Positions 9,993-21,797 of a stretch of 64,000 nt of DNA are shown in pieces. Positions within the stretch are counted from its first letter, which is position 1. Every line of letters starts with the position of its first letter. The notes beneath the pieces were generated by a model. That model had not been told where the DNA came from and made no database searches. It saw only the letters and a program-made list of their open reading frames with translations. A program made the translations under genes and the position numbers. Source of the stretch: Pinus tabuliformis (taxonomy: Eukaryota; Streptophyta; Pinopsida; Pinales; Pinaceae); contig CM062813.1 of the NCBI GenBank assembly GCA_031772625.1, forward strand, positions 764,770,720 to 764,834,719, written 5' to 3'.

Positions 9993-12900
9993 TCTCCTCC
10001 ACACTATATATTTTGCATGTCCTCATGCAAACCAAAGAGGTATCTATTATTTCCAAAATTAAAGTAAATCAATCCATGTATCCTCCGTTATTTGGCTTTA
10101 GGTATTCTAATCAATGTATTATTATACACATCTAATAAGTTAGCTATCAAATTAGCCTTACTCCACTTTATGGATTGATCATCTTTTTCATGTAGGATGT
10201 TTGAATCATGGAGAAAGAAGGAAATGTCCTCATGTAAGAAGGATATTGGAAATTTCATCAAGGTCTTAATGTAATGGATGATGATCGATGGACACTAGGG
10301 TATGAAAAGAAAGGAAGTGGACCTGTGAAGGAAAGACAAAATTCAAAGCTTTATGTGCATGAAATCCACATTAGATGATCAATTAGAAATATAGATTTAT
10401 TACCTAACTTTACCTCTTTGTATGATGCTATGAGAGACAAGCACTAAACTCTGGTTGAATGATATGGAAGTAAATCAATTGGAAACCAACTGAATATAAA
10501 TCATACTATAAAGCTTGAGAATTTTGGTAGTGGTTAGTCATGTTGTACATGGAAATATGAGAATGATAAAAATAATGTTGCAAACATTGAACTATTGATG
10601 GATGGCTAAAATAAATTTGTTGTTGATAGTTTGCACCAAAGATTTCTATTCCAAATCGCATGCTTTGCCACTATTTGACCATTATGAAACCACTTGAATA
10701 TAACATTTACCATGCTCCTTTGATTAAATGGATGGCTCTATATTGATTCCAATAGATGGAAAACCTTAATATTTCCTTTCGCCATGTCCTCCAACTTGCA
10801 TTATTGCACTATAGAATGTGTCCACTTCTTGTAGCAAAATTCTTTACCCAATACCTCTCAAACTAAAATTAGTTTTTTATGAAACTTGGTGAGGTTGTTA
10901 CCATCACCTTAGTGTACCATCTCACAAAAATATCATAGCCAATGGATGAATGAATCAAGAGAAAAATGAGAAATAATTGTAGGAGACGACGACCAATTTC
11001 TTGAAAAATAAAACCTAAAATTTATTGAAATTTGTTGTATTTATTTATCATACCATGAGTATTTATCCTACAATTTTTGGGACCAATGAATGTACGATTT
11101 ACAAGATATGGTCAAATTAGTTTTTACCTTGTTTCATCTTTCATGTTATCTGATGTTGCACAAAAATATACACCACAAACTCATTTAAGTCCAAATTGAG
11201 TTCTTCAAAAGGGAGATGGTGTATTTTTACCTATTTTACCATAGCATGCCTTCAGGGTTACATTTTGATGAAGAAAAGAGGTTGTTGTGCAAAAATACTG
11301 AATTATGGTTTATTTTTGCATAGGCGTAAAATGTAAATATGTGCCTTAAAAACTTGCTCACATATTCCTCAAATTTGCATTTTTTTTATTTTCCCACATC
11401 TTACTTAATTTATCATATTCTCCTCAAAACCCATATCTCAATTTTTTTATTATCTAAACCCCATTTTTTTGTAATATTTGTGCAAAGAGTGCCCCTGGAG
11501 CAAGTTGCTACAGGAAGCTATAGGTTTTTGTAGTCGTTTCCATAGCTACAACACTACAAAGTTATTCTAAATATTCATAAATTAAAGGAATCTATGATAT
11601 TGTGCAACTATCCTTTGTAAAATTGGTTTTAACCCTCATGTTAAGGCACAAATTAAGTTCTTGAAATATTGAAATATATGAAATTATGTTGTTCCCATTT
11701 ACCTCTCTATTGTTATGATGATATGAAAATGATGAACATAAGATGAGTACCAATTGGTTGGATGCTTGGTACAAAAAGAGTATGCTAAAGACTTTGTAAA
11801 GGATATATTTGAATCTATGTCTAGAACCATAGAGGGAAACTAATAATTCAATTATATGTCTCCACCACACTAAGGATGATGCATGATACTCTGAAAGTCA
11901 TATTTGATTGCTTTATTTTTCTCTTTACTATTTTATTTATTTCTTCACAATATCTTACCCTAATTGAAGAAAGAAATACTTTTCTTAAGCGTAGGAATAT
12001 TTCCAATGAAGCCATGTGCGTAACAAGATAACATATCTGCTCGTATTCATGTTTGAAAGATGTGTTTTTATGTATAACATAACATGGGAGACTAGTTGCT
12101 TTAATGAGATGATGTCAAGAATTGTTGAAGGAGAGAGTGGTGCTTAAAACTGATAGTTATCTGGAATCAAAGTTCAATGTGGTTATGATGCCCTTGGTTT
12201 TCTTATTCATTAACACCACTTTGTATGTCCTCCTTTTTCATCCCATGCAGATCTTCTATTATTTGTTGATTAGTCTCTTGATGCATAAAGGATATAAGAC
12301 ATAGTATAAATTCCTTGATCTTAGGCTCTAATGTATGCTCTCCATGAGATGTGGTCCATGATTCTTTCGTCTAGCCTCTAGATCTTCTTATAGATGTTAT
12401 TCATGAACATTTTTTCCCTTTTATTGCTTCTTAGAGTGTATGTATTCTCTTGATAGTGGTTAGGATTTGTTCCTCTTAGGATGTAGAGATGTTTCTATTT
12501 GTTGCTATAATTTGAGAGGTTTCCTTGAGTAACATTCTTCTTCACTCAACAAAATCTTGAACATGCTTGAATTGTTAGTGGATAATCTTTGTATAACATA
12601 TGGATTAGTACATGGGGCTCTTACAATACCCAAAATTGATTGAAATTCACGCATCCTATTTATCATGCTTTACTTATGCAACTAATTGTATGCCTAAATG
12701 ATCAACCAAATCCTATGTACACTTCCTCGACAACAACACAAAAAATGTCGGTTAATTCAATTGCACTAGAATTCCATTACATTTAAATCATCATTCTGGG
12801 TTGGCAAACTCATGAAGTGTAATGCACAATATATGATAGGTTTGGTTTCTAACTTAATCTATTGAAATTTGACATGAAAGAAGAGTTATAATCTAAAAAT

Positions 12901-13228
12901 AATTGCAATTTAAAGTATCAAAACAATCATGGTTCTAAACATTTTTAAATCCTATTTCCATGTAAAGAATTGCCATGAGACAATCACAAAATCAATTAAT
13001 CATATAATTTATAGTTCAACTATTGACTTTTGCAATTCAAAATGAACAAGACTTTATTTCATCAAAATATTTGTATGAGTAGACTCCATTGTGTTGACAC
13101 ACCACACCAAAATGTAAGCAAATGAAATTGAAAACACACACTTAAATCAACTACAATTAGAAAGAACTTGTAGAAATTATGGTGTATATTTGTAACTTCT
13201 CATGAAGTTTTAATCAAAATCACAAGAC
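9993..13228. other. Internal DNA of element G, no gene recognised
   Basis: About 3.2 kb of AT-rich sequence. Only short frames occur (for example 11339-11533 plus, 11592-11870 minus and 12122-12304 plus) and none shows a family motif. A minus-strand purine tract abuts the left end. I see no RT, integrase or gag remnant by eye; a profile search might still find highly degraded pieces. Confidence 0.4.
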
Positions 13229-13233
13229 ACAAA
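13229..13233. repeat. Left target-site duplication of copia element D
   Basis: ACAAA here is repeated at 27351-27355 immediately after the 3' LTR. Confidence 0.9.
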
Positions 13234-13682
13234 TGTTAGGATATTTCGACACATATGAAATAGTTAAGTATAACTTGGTCTAGTGTAGAGTTAGGTAAAG
13301 TGTGTTTCTTTACCATGTACATTTGTATCTTACAATCCGACAGCCACGATATGTTCTAGACATGAAGGGATCCGACAGTTCATTCTATCCTCGGTATTAC
13401 CGACACTTGATCTGTGGCTTAACACCTGATTGGTCCATGATCTCTATTTAAAGAGCATGGAGGGTCATTTGTAGGGTGACCGTTCATGAGAGAAGCTTAT
13501 GTAAATTCTCTTTCTTTTATTAATAAATCTCCTGAAGTGGCCGCATTGGCTCAGGCCGTGGACTGTTTCCCTCTTTGAGGGTTTTAACCACGTCAAGAAT
13601 ATTGGTGTATTGATCCGTGATTTGTTTGTGAGCGGTGTCTTTTTGTGTTCTATTTGAAGAATTTACCCTGTAAATTCCTACA
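13234..13682 (+). repeat. 5' LTR of element D (449 bp)
   Basis: It starts TGTTAGGATA and ends TTCCTACA. The same sequence with scattered changes is at 26902-27350. A TATA-like TATTTAAAG lies at 13445. The PBS follows directly. Confidence 0.92.
13445..13453 (+). promoter_or_regulatory. Putative TATA box of the element D LTR
   Basis: TATTTAAAG about 210 bp into the LTR, conserved in the 3' LTR near 27113. Its role as the core promoter is inferred from position. Confidence 0.45.
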
Positions 13683-13694
13683 TGGTATCAGAGC
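13683..13694 (+). other. Primer binding site of element D (initiator tRNA-Met)
   Basis: TGGTATCAGAGC follows the 5' LTR with no spacer. It is complementary to the 3' end of plant initiator tRNA-Met, the usual copia primer. Confidence 0.93.
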
Positions 13695-15029
13695 AATTTG
13701 AGGGTCGCATCCGTTGGTGATCCAAATCCGAAGCCAGTACAACTACATCCAACTATCGTTTCCTAGATTTATTGTTTTTGTCTACTTTCAGGCCGAGAGG
13801 ACTACTCTATTCTGTTAGGAGCATCTGTTCCAGTGAGGAACCCCTTTCGTTTCACACGAAAAGGTTTCTGATAGCCCTAGCTACGTCATTTTTAAGATAT
13901 GGAGGTATGTAGTCTTTATTTGTAGTTTTATTTATTCATCCATCTGTTTATTTCGGTTTATTTAGCTCTCTGTTTTTTTATTACCAGATCTATACCTTTC
14001 ATTTATGCGTATTCTCTTTTCCCTGTGACTCTGTGTGATCTGGGAAAATCAGAACTAGAAAGGAAGGATTTTTCTCATGCGTATGCTCTTTTCTGCCACG
14101 CCTTAGTGTGATTTCGGACAATCAGAAACATTGAGGAAAATATTTAAATATTTAATTTCCAGCGAAAGCTAACTTCAAGCCATAAGGTTTGGCTTTTTTG
14201 CATGTCCATGTTGGGTTGTGTGGTTTTTTATTTTGTAGGCAAAAAGAGTTTTTTCAAGTAAGCACGCACTCCAAAAACAAAAGCAAAAACAAAACCCCCC
14301 TTTCCTCTTTTCCAAAAATTACTAACCTTTTAAACTAGCTCACTTGGTCCAAAGTTACTTTATGAGAATAGAGGTCTTGGGTTCAAGTCTTTCTTTTTGT
14401 TAAGTTACTTTTTTCAAAAAGCACATGTAACTTATGTTTTAAAGTTACTTTATGTAAAAGTGTTCTCACCCATTATAAAAAAGTGAGTCACTTATAATTC
14501 TAAAGTCTCTTTATCTTTTATTTAAGTTACAATTTAGTGAGTAGCTCATAAAGTACCATTGTAAAAGTGACTTTCACTTATTTATAAAAGTGGGTCACAT
14601 AAAATATTGTTTAAAGTGAGCTAATTAGATTAAGTTTGGAAGGGGAGGATAGGGGGGTAGTTTAAATATAACATTATCATTCACTTCCGCACATTCACAC
14701 ACTTCGTCGGCATATTCAACAACTTTTCTTCAAAAATCCATAACTTCTCCATCTGGAAGCCGTTTTTTTAATCGGCCTAATTTTTCGAGATCTTTCCATC
14801 AGAACACTTAGTTTCAGCATCTACAACTTTAGTTTCTGTTAAAATAGAAAGTCCATGCCAAGTTATTCTTGATAGCACCAACTACTTCTAATGGTGGTCC
14901 TACATTGTGGATTTAATAAGAAGTAAAGGTATTTACAGAATAGCCTCAGGCCAAGAAACTAAACCTAAAGATGAAGATAAGGCAACCAAATGAGAAAATA
15001 GACAAGATCAAGCATGTGGATTAATAGGG
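13695..15029 (+). other. Long untranslated leader of element D
   Basis: About 1.3 kb separates the PBS from gag, long for a copia element. It contains no gene. From 14335 to 14632 it has a SINE-like tRNA-related head, several copies of AAAGTTACTTTATG-like sequence, and an inverted pair TAGCTCACTT (near 14335) and AAGTGAGCTA (near 14620). This segment looks like an acquired short element. Confidence 0.55.
14335..14402 (+). repeat. tRNA-derived SINE-like head
   Basis: CTAGCTCACTTGGTCC resembles a pol III A box. About 40 bp downstream, GAGGTCTTGGGTTCAAGTCT resembles a B box in the form seen in many plant SINE heads. No cloverleaf can be folded convincingly, so this is a tRNA-related SINE fragment rather than a tRNA gene. 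Confidence 0.45.
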
Positions 15030-16138
15030 ATGTCTATTTCTCCAGACCTTAGATTCCATATCACAGAACTTAATACCCCTAATGAAGCAATGAGACAACT
15101 CGCTAAAGTTTTTGGAATTAAAAATGAAATTAGAGCCCATCAACTCGAAAATGAGTTGCTTACATTGGACCCCAATAATTATTCTTCCATTGAATATTTT
15201 TTGTCCAAGTTTAAGACCCTTAGAATTCTCATGGAAGGTGTTAAGGTTAAGAAAGAAGATGGTAGCCTTATCTATTCATTCTTACTAAGTTGGGACCAGC
15301 CTACTCTGTGTTTGTTTCCACCTTCCATTCTACTAGAGAAGCCTTCATTTCTCAAGGAAAAGACTACAATTCCCCCTCTTTTGATGCCTTTTGTGATTGT
15401 TTAATAAGAGAACAAGAAAAACTCTTACATCTTGGTCTTCTTAATCTTGAAAACTCTTCTAAGAAAGCCTTAGCTACCAAGCAACAATCAAATTCAAAGA
15501 ATCCTAAGAAGCAGTATCCTAAAAAGAATGGTCCTACACCAAACAAGGGTCCTAAGCAATTTCAGTCTCAAAATGAAAAATCAATTCAACAAAATGATAA
15601 GGAAAATAGAAACAAAGGGAAGAAGACTGATAGAGATTGCAACTTTTGTAACAGAGATGGCCACTTAGAATCCAAATGCTTTAAGAAGATGGAAGCCTTG
15701 GAAGCAGCAATGAAGAAGGATAACATCCATTTGGAGCATTCTTTAACTTCAACTTCATCTTCAGGAATAACGCTTTCTGCATGTGGTTGTCAAGAATCTC
15801 GGTCTGGTTATGCACTAAATGTATCTTCTTCTTCTCATTCTCATGAGTGGCTCATTGATTCCGGAGCTTCTTATCACATGGCCAAAAACAAAGCCATGCT
15901 TTCTTCTTTAAATGATTGTAACACCAAAAATATATATGTTGGTGATGATAGATCTCTTAGTGTTGTAGGGACTGGAACTATTCATCTAGACAATGGTCAA
16001 TTTAATGATGTATTATGTGTTCCAACCTTATCCTGCAACCTTCTATTTGTATATCAGATAACTCATTCAGGTGAAGGTAAAATCATTGAATTTTCACCTC
16101 ATGATGTTGTAATTAAGGACCTAAGAGATACTATATAG
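15030..16138 (+). pseudogene. gag: Element D gag and protease (frameshifted)
   Basis: The gag frame opens at 15030 and shifts near 15290 into a second frame that continues to 16138. The shifted frame carries a CCHC zinc knuckle, CNFCNRDGHLESKC (about 15640-15680). The protease active site DSGASYHM lies near 15858. This is the normal copia order: a capsid-like protein packages the RNA and the aspartic protease matures the polyprotein. A stop at 16136 separates it from integrase. Confidence 0.85.
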
Positions 16139-16174
16139 ATTTTAGCTACTGGCATTGCTAATGATTCTACAAGG

Positions 16175-17409
16175 TTGTATAAGTTTAAAGACTTTGGGTC
16201 ATCAACTCTTCCCTCGGTATTTGTTGCTCATAATGATGAAGTGAGAAAACTTTGGCATGAGCGATTTGGTCACTTAAACTATCGCTCCCTTCAAAATCTA
16301 TGTAAAGAAAATATGGTGACAGGTCTTCCTATGGTATCTTGCAGAGATGGTGTTTGTTCCGGATGTGTACTCGGAAAACATCATCGTGATAGTTGTGAAA
16401 ACGTGCCTGTTGGCATGCCTCAACCCCTTTATAGCTTGTGCATAGTGATTTATGTGGTCCCCTTCCAGTTGTTTCATTCTTTGGCTACAAGTATTTCTTA
16501 ACTTTCATTGATTATTTCTCCAGACGCAATCGGGTATACTTCTTAAAACTCAAGAGTGAAGTATTTAACATGTTCTTGGCTTTTAAGGCCTTTGTTGAAA
16601 AACAATTTGGATATCAAATTCTTAAGCTAAGATTTGATAATGGCGGAGAATATGTAAACAACAAATTCATCAACTTTTTCACTGAGAATGGAATCAAATG
16701 CAACATTTTGTTCCATGTACTCCACAACAAAATGGTGTAGTTGGAAGGAAGAATTTCACCTTAAAGGAAATGGCTAATTGTATGCTTCAATTTAAAGGAC
16801 TTAGTCTTAATTTTTGGGCAGAAGCAATTAACTGTGAAAATTACATAGTGAATCACAATCCTACTAAGGTTTTAAAGAATGTCACTCCAGAAGAAGCATG
16901 GAGCTCAATTAAACAAGATGTAAGTCACTTCCGTGTCTTTGGAAGTGAAGCATGGGCCCATATTCCAGATGAGAAACATAAAGCTTTAGAACCTAAGAGT
17001 GAAAAATGTATTTTTGTAAGATGTCAAAGCATATAGACTCATTCCACTTAAATCCAAAAATGTTATCATTAGAAGAGATGTAAAGTTTTCTGAAAATATA
17101 TTGGCCTACGAGCCTAGTTCGGCGGATGTGCCACCTCTCTCTATCCCTTCTATTTCTGAAAATATTTCTTCTTCAGATGATGACAACGAGGATGAAAATC
17201 CTCCCCCACCTTCTCAAGATCCTCCTTCATCTCCTCAGCTTCCAAAATGGGTTCGTGCTACTCGGGATGCATTAGGTGCTCTTGCAGGTGATCCTACATT
17301 TCAACGACGTACACGTTCTCAGTTCGATAGAGCCTCTTTTCTACTGGCTCAAGATTCAGCAAATTATGATCCTGACACCTTTGCAAAAGCTTCAGGCCAT
17401 CCAGATTAG
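16175..17409 (+). pseudogene. Element D integrase (frameshifted; catalytic Glu replaced)
   Basis: The zinc-binding start LWHERFGHLNYRSL is at about 16250, and CSGCVLGKHH follows. The core Asp positions are in FIDYFSRR (near 16510) and RFDNGGEY (near 16633). The third acidic position, normally Glu before RKN, reads Gly here (GVVGRKN, near 16735). Frames change near 16440 and 16700. The segment 17101-17409 encodes the Pro/Ser-rich acidic linker between integrase and RT. Confidence 0.82.
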
Positions 17410-18476
17410 GACGCAACTATGAATGAAGAATATTGTTCATTACTGGCAAATGATACATGGGATATTGTTCCTCTTCCAAAGGGATGAAAACTTGTTAGAT
17501 GCAAATGGGTTTACAAAACCAAGTATGGACCAGATGGAAAAGTTGATAAACATAAAGCTCGTCTTGTTGCTAAGGGTTTTTCACAATTTGAAGGCATTGA
17601 CTATACTGAAACCTTCTCCTCTGTTTCCAAAATGAACTCTATCCGCCTTGTTCTTTCCCTTGCTACCTCTTTCAAATGGGAAGTCCATCAGATGGATGTT
17701 AAATCTCCCTTTTTGCATGGGGACTTGCATGAAGAAATCTATATGGAACAACCTCTTGGCTTTATACAACCAGACTCCAGCTTTGTATGTTGACTTAAGA
17801 AATCCCTTTATGGTCTCAAGCAAGCCCCTCGGGCTTGGTATGCCAAAATGGATAGTTTTCTTTTAGATATTGGCTTTTTTAGGTGTCATTCTGACAATAT
17901 TGTCTACACCAAGAAAGTGGGTAAGTATCTTAGCATTCTTGTTCTTTATGTTGATGATCTTATCCTTACTGGTAGTGATCCCAACCTTATAAACCATGTG
18001 AAGTCTAGCGTTAAAAAGAAGTTTGAAATGATAGACTTAGGACACTTGCATTATTTTCTTGGTCTTTAAGTCTTGCAATCCAAGGAAGGTATTTCCCTTT
18101 CCCAGTCCAAGTATGCCTGTGATCTTCTACGCCACTTTCACATGGAAGGCTATAAGCAAACCCCTTTTCCCTTTCAGTCTGGAGCCAAACTTTCAGTCAC
18201 TTGTACTTCCCATGAAGTTGATGCTACCTTATACCCTCAGCTTGTAGGAAAAATTTTGTATTTGACCCATACCCGTCTGACCTTTCCTTTGTTGTTGGCC
18301 TTATTGCTCGGTTTATGCAAAAACCACATGAAATTCATTGGAAAGCAGTTAAAAGAATACTTTGTTATGTTCGAGGTACATTTCAGTTTGGGATTCATTA
18401 TAGTGCAGAAGCATCTCCTCTGTTGGTTGGTTTCATTGATTCTGATTGGGCTGGTGACCCTGATGATTGGAAGTCT
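17405..18476 (+). pseudogene. Element D reverse transcriptase and first part of RNase H
   Basis: RT begins around NDTWDIVPLPKG (17445). It includes the KARLVAKGF block (17550), SLYGLKQAPRAWY (17805) and the catalytic YVDD box (near 17950). Stops near 17487, 17794 and 18067 fit C-to-T changes at Arg or Gln codons. A frame change near 18280 leads into the RNase H start GFIDSDWAGDPDDWKS, where the Penelope-like element is inserted. The rest of RNase H continues at 26392. Confidence 0.88.
18465..18476. repeat. Left target-site duplication of the Penelope-like insertion
   Basis: GATTGGAAGTCT lies inside the copia RNase H frame and is repeated exactly at 26380-26391. A 12-bp duplication fits Penelope-like integration. 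Confidence 0.88.
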
Positions 18477-18511
18477 TTAGTCATCGGAGAATCCACAGTA
18501 AGAACGATTTT

Positions 18512-18555
18512 CTGCCAACGTTTCGAATCCCAACCGGGATCCATCATCAGGACAA
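18512..18555 (-). ncRNA. Hammerhead-ribozyme-like motif, left arm
   Basis: On the minus strand: stem I half TTGTC, core CTGATGA, a 7-bp stem II closed by GGTT, core GAAAC, then GTT and the other stem I half GGCAG. Stem III reduces to the self-complementary ACGT, as in the minimal hammerheads described in Penelope-like elements, which are expected to work best as dimers. One extra U sits between the first core and stem II. Cleavage is predicted after GTT. Activity is not shown. Confidence 0.6.
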
Positions 18556-18662
18556 CATGAATGCTTTGATAGAAGAAGAGCAGACTATTAGGGTTTAAAT
18601 AGAAATGAGGAGGGAAAATAAGGGAAGGGAAGGTCGGCTCTCAATTTTTGAGAAGTCGGCTC

Positions 18663-19790
18663 CTTCATGATTAATTAATTTTATTTAATTTTTAATTAAT
18701 TAATTTTTATTATTATTATTATTTTTTTTTTTTTTTTTAGATATTATCTAAATAATAATTATTAATAAGTACTATTAAATATATATTATTAAAATTAATT
18801 GAATTGAATTGATTATAATTATTTTTATTCTTATTAATATATAAATTTTGAGTGAAAATTATTATTACTTCAACTGTTACTATTGTAATGAATATAGTTT
18901 TTTCAGGTTAATTGAAATGATTATAATTGTTTATTTATTTATTTTTATTTTATTATTATTTATTTAATATAATAATTAATAATATTAATTTTATAATAAA
19001 TATTAGTATGATGATTACTATAAAATTTTTTAATATAGTGAATAATTATATTGATTGTTTATTTTTAATAATTTTATTAATTATTATTAAGTAATGTTTA
19101 GTTAATATGATTGATCATTGTTACTTAATATAATTAATTATTATTAATTAATATAATTAATTACTAAATTAATATAATTAATTATTATATTAATTAATAT
19201 GATTATAATTGAAATGATTATAAATGTTTATTCTTATTTATTATTTATTTATTTAAGATAATTATATTAATTATTATTAATGTACCAATAATAAATATAG
19301 TAATTAATTGATTATTTATTATTATTAATTGTTATTAGTTAATATAATTGATAATTATTACTTAATATAATTAATTAATTATTACTTAATATAATTAATT
19401 AATTATTATTAGTTAATATTATATTAATTAATATGATTATAACTGTAATTAAAAATATGATGTAAATAATTATTATATTAATTATTATTAATTATTAATT
19501 AATATGATTGATTATTTATTAATTATTATTACTATGATAATTAATTATATTAATGTAATAATTAATATAATAATTAATTATAATGATTATTATTGACATA
19601 TTAATAACTTTTATAATTATTAGAAAGTTATTAATCTTATAATAAAGTAGATATTTGAATTTAATAAGGGATTAAATTGAAAATCTAATTAATTAATATT
19701 GTAGGGTTTAATGGAAAATTATTAATTATTATTAATATTATAATTATTAATTATTATTATTATTACTATTATTATATTGATATTGGGTTA
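18663..19790. repeat. AT-rich 3' untranslated arm, left
   Basis: About 1.1 kb made almost only of A and T (TTAATTATTATTAA-like runs). It lies between the stop of the minus-strand ORF and the terminal unique region. Its inverted counterpart is at 25075-26158. Confidence 0.85.
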
Positions 19791-21714
19791 ATTTTTCTTT
19801 AATCAGGGGAAACCAGCTTCCACTGATCTCCAAACCACTGTCCCTGTTTAGATTCTGCGGGTGCTTGATGATTTCAAGAGCTTCTCTGATCTTTCGTTTA
19901 TGGTGATGCTCTTCTTTAGCGATATTGGAGGCGTTTTCCAATAAGACATGGTGCTTAGTTTTTGATGAGTGTTCTGCAAGGGCGGAAGAACGAGACCTTT
20001 CATTTTTAATATCAGCTCCATGTTCCTTAAGTCTCGTCTGCAAGGAGCGACCCGTTTCACCAATGTAGCTTTTCCCACATGAGCAATCGACTTTATAGAC
20101 CCCTTTAAGTTGTTGTTTATCAATATTATCCTTAACCGATCTGATACTTTGCCTAATTGTTCCAGGGGCTGAGAATTGCGTGCTTATGTTCTTCTTTCTT
20201 AGGACTCTCGCAATCTTATCTGTAACTCCATGAATGTAAGGAAGAAAAACCCTACCATCTTCAGATTGATCTCGGGCTTTAGGTTCATGAGATATCATCC
20301 TCTTCTCAGCTTTCTGAATTGCTCTCTTAATCTCATTTTCTTTGTAGCCTAAACCTTTAAAGGTTGAGACTAAATGCTTCTTTTCTTCATCCAAATGATC
20401 AGTGTCAGAAATTCGAAGGGCCCTGATAGCAAGAGTGTTTAGAACACCAAGTTTCTGGGCTGGATGATGGTGGGAGCTAGCGTGGAGGTAGTTCTCTGTA
20501 TGGGTAGACTTTCTGAAGACTCTGTGCCCAATGGATCCATCATCTTTTCTCATGATGAGGATGTCTAAAAAAGGAATGCTCATGTTTTCTTCAAGCTCCA
20601 TAGTGAATTTTATTTCTGAGGAGATGGAATTTAGGTGAATAAAGAACTTGTCAAGCTCTGCTTTACCATGAGTCCATTTTATATTAGTATCATCGATGAA
20701 TCGCTTCCACCATGCTGGCTTCAGGGGGTAAGAATCCAAGGCCTTCTTCTCAAAATATTCCATGTATAGGTTGGCCACGATCGGTGAAAGGGGGGATCCC
20801 ATTGCCACTCCAGAAGTTTGCTCATAGTATGTTCCTTGGAAGGTGAAAACTGTTGATCGCAAGCAGATTTCAGCCAATCTTGCAGTCCCTGGATCAGTAA
20901 TCTCTTTTATAACCTGAATGGCTTCTTCGAGAGGGATCTTGGTAAATAGGGACACAACGTCAAAGCTGACAAGGATGTCCTCACGATCCAATTTCTCATT
21001 CTTAATGAGCTTCACAAAGTCATGGGAGTCCTTGATGAAAGAATCAGTGTTTCCCACAAGGGGTCTCAGGATTTTTGCAACGTATTTAGCGAGCTCATAG
21101 GTTGGGGAACCAATTGTATTGACAATTGGTCTCAGAGGGACTCCTTCCTTATGGATCTTGGGTAGCCCATAAATTCTAGGGATGCATTCACTAGAGGGAA
21201 TTAATCTCTTTTTTAATTTTTCATCAAGGTTGGATTCCAAAACTGCCTTTTTCACCTCTTTCATAATCTTGGGGATCGGGTTCTTGTTCAGCTTCTTGTA
21301 ACTGCCACAATTGAGGTGTTCATTCATTTTGCATATATAATCTTCTTTATCTAGGATCACTGCTGCTCCTCCTTTATCTGCCTTGAGAACCACAATTTCT
21401 TCATTGTTTCGCAGGGAATTGAAGGCCTTTTGTTCTGTCTTACTCAAATTACTTCTGGGAACCTTGGCCTTTCTCATAATAAGGGAGCACTCTTTTCTTA
21501 ATGCTTCCTTATCTTCCAAGGGGAGGTTGTTAATCCCATGTTCTATATTACAAATCATTTTCTCAATAGGAAGATTTTTCGGGGCAACAGCAAATCCAAG
21601 ACCTTTCCCCAGGACATTAATGATCTCAGGTTCCAAACCATGGGAGGATAAATTTACGACCTTTCTTTTTGATGTGTTGACATTTCGATCCAACGCATCA
21701 GAGAATCCAACCAC
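19747..21714 (-). CDS. Penelope-like RT with C-terminal GIY-YIG endonuclease (uninterrupted)
   Basis: A 655-codon open frame. The N-terminal part has the Penelope pattern ADKGGAAVILDKEDY (residues 112-126). RT blocks include GLPKIHKEGVPLRPIVN (183-199), FDVVSLFT (251-258, first catalytic Asp), GVAMGSPLSP (302-311) and FIDD in place of YADD (339-342). The endonuclease has GVY (538-540), YIG (550-552) and the following Arg in TGRSLQTRL. The tail is Asn-rich because the frame runs into AT repeats. The first codon of the frame is GTG; the first in-frame ATG is residue 53, so the true start is uncertain and may lie upstream within the 131-bp repeats. The product would nick DNA and prime cDNA synthesis on the target. 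This is the only long intact frame in the window. Confidence 0.92.
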   Translation of the reverse strand: MVGFSDALDRNVNTSKRKVVNLSSHGLEPEIINVLGKGLGFAVAPKNLPIEKMICNIEHGINNLPLEDKEALRKECSLIMRKAKVPRSNLSKTEQKAFNSLRNNEEIVVLKADKGGAAVILDKEDYICKMNEHLNCGSYKKLNKNPIPKIMKEVKKAVLESNLDEKLKKRLIPSSECIPRIYGLPKIHKEGVPLRPIVNTIGSPTYELAKYVAKILRPLVGNTDSFIKDSHDFVKLIKNEKLDREDILVSFDVVSLFTKIPLEEAIQVIKEITDPGTARLAEICLRSTVFTFQGTYYEQTSGVAMGSPLSPIVANLYMEYFEKKALDSYPLKPAWWKRFIDDTNIKWTHGKAELDKFFIHLNSISSEIKFTMELEENMSIPFLDILIMRKDDGSIGHRVFRKSTHTENYLHASSHHHPAQKLGVLNTLAIRALRISDTDHLDEEKKHLVSTFKGLGYKENEIKRAIQKAEKRMISHEPKARDQSEDGRVFLPYIHGVTDKIARVLRKKNISTQFSAPGTIRQSIRSVKDNIDKQQLKGVYKVDCSCGKSYIGETGRSLQTRLKEHGADIKNERSRSSALAEHSSKTKHHVLLENASNIAKEEHHHKRKIREALEIIKHPQNLNRDSGLEISGSWFPLIKEKLTQYQYNNSNNNNN

Positions 21715-21797
21715 CGAATATGAGTTTCTACCCCCTGAATCACCGGAGTCAAGTTTAATGGGCGCACTTGAAACACGTTCAACTTCAGAATCGATTC
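21657..21797 (-). repeat. 131-bp repeat unit, minus-oriented, joined to the left ORF
   Basis: This is the repeat unit that runs into the start of the left ORF. It ends in the palindrome GAATCGATTC at 21788-21797, where the array switches orientation. Confidence 0.85.

Noticed and set aside
14335-14402. tRNA gene in the copia leader
   Set aside because: A and B box-like words are present but no acceptor stem or anticodon arm can be formed, so a SINE-like fragment is more likely.
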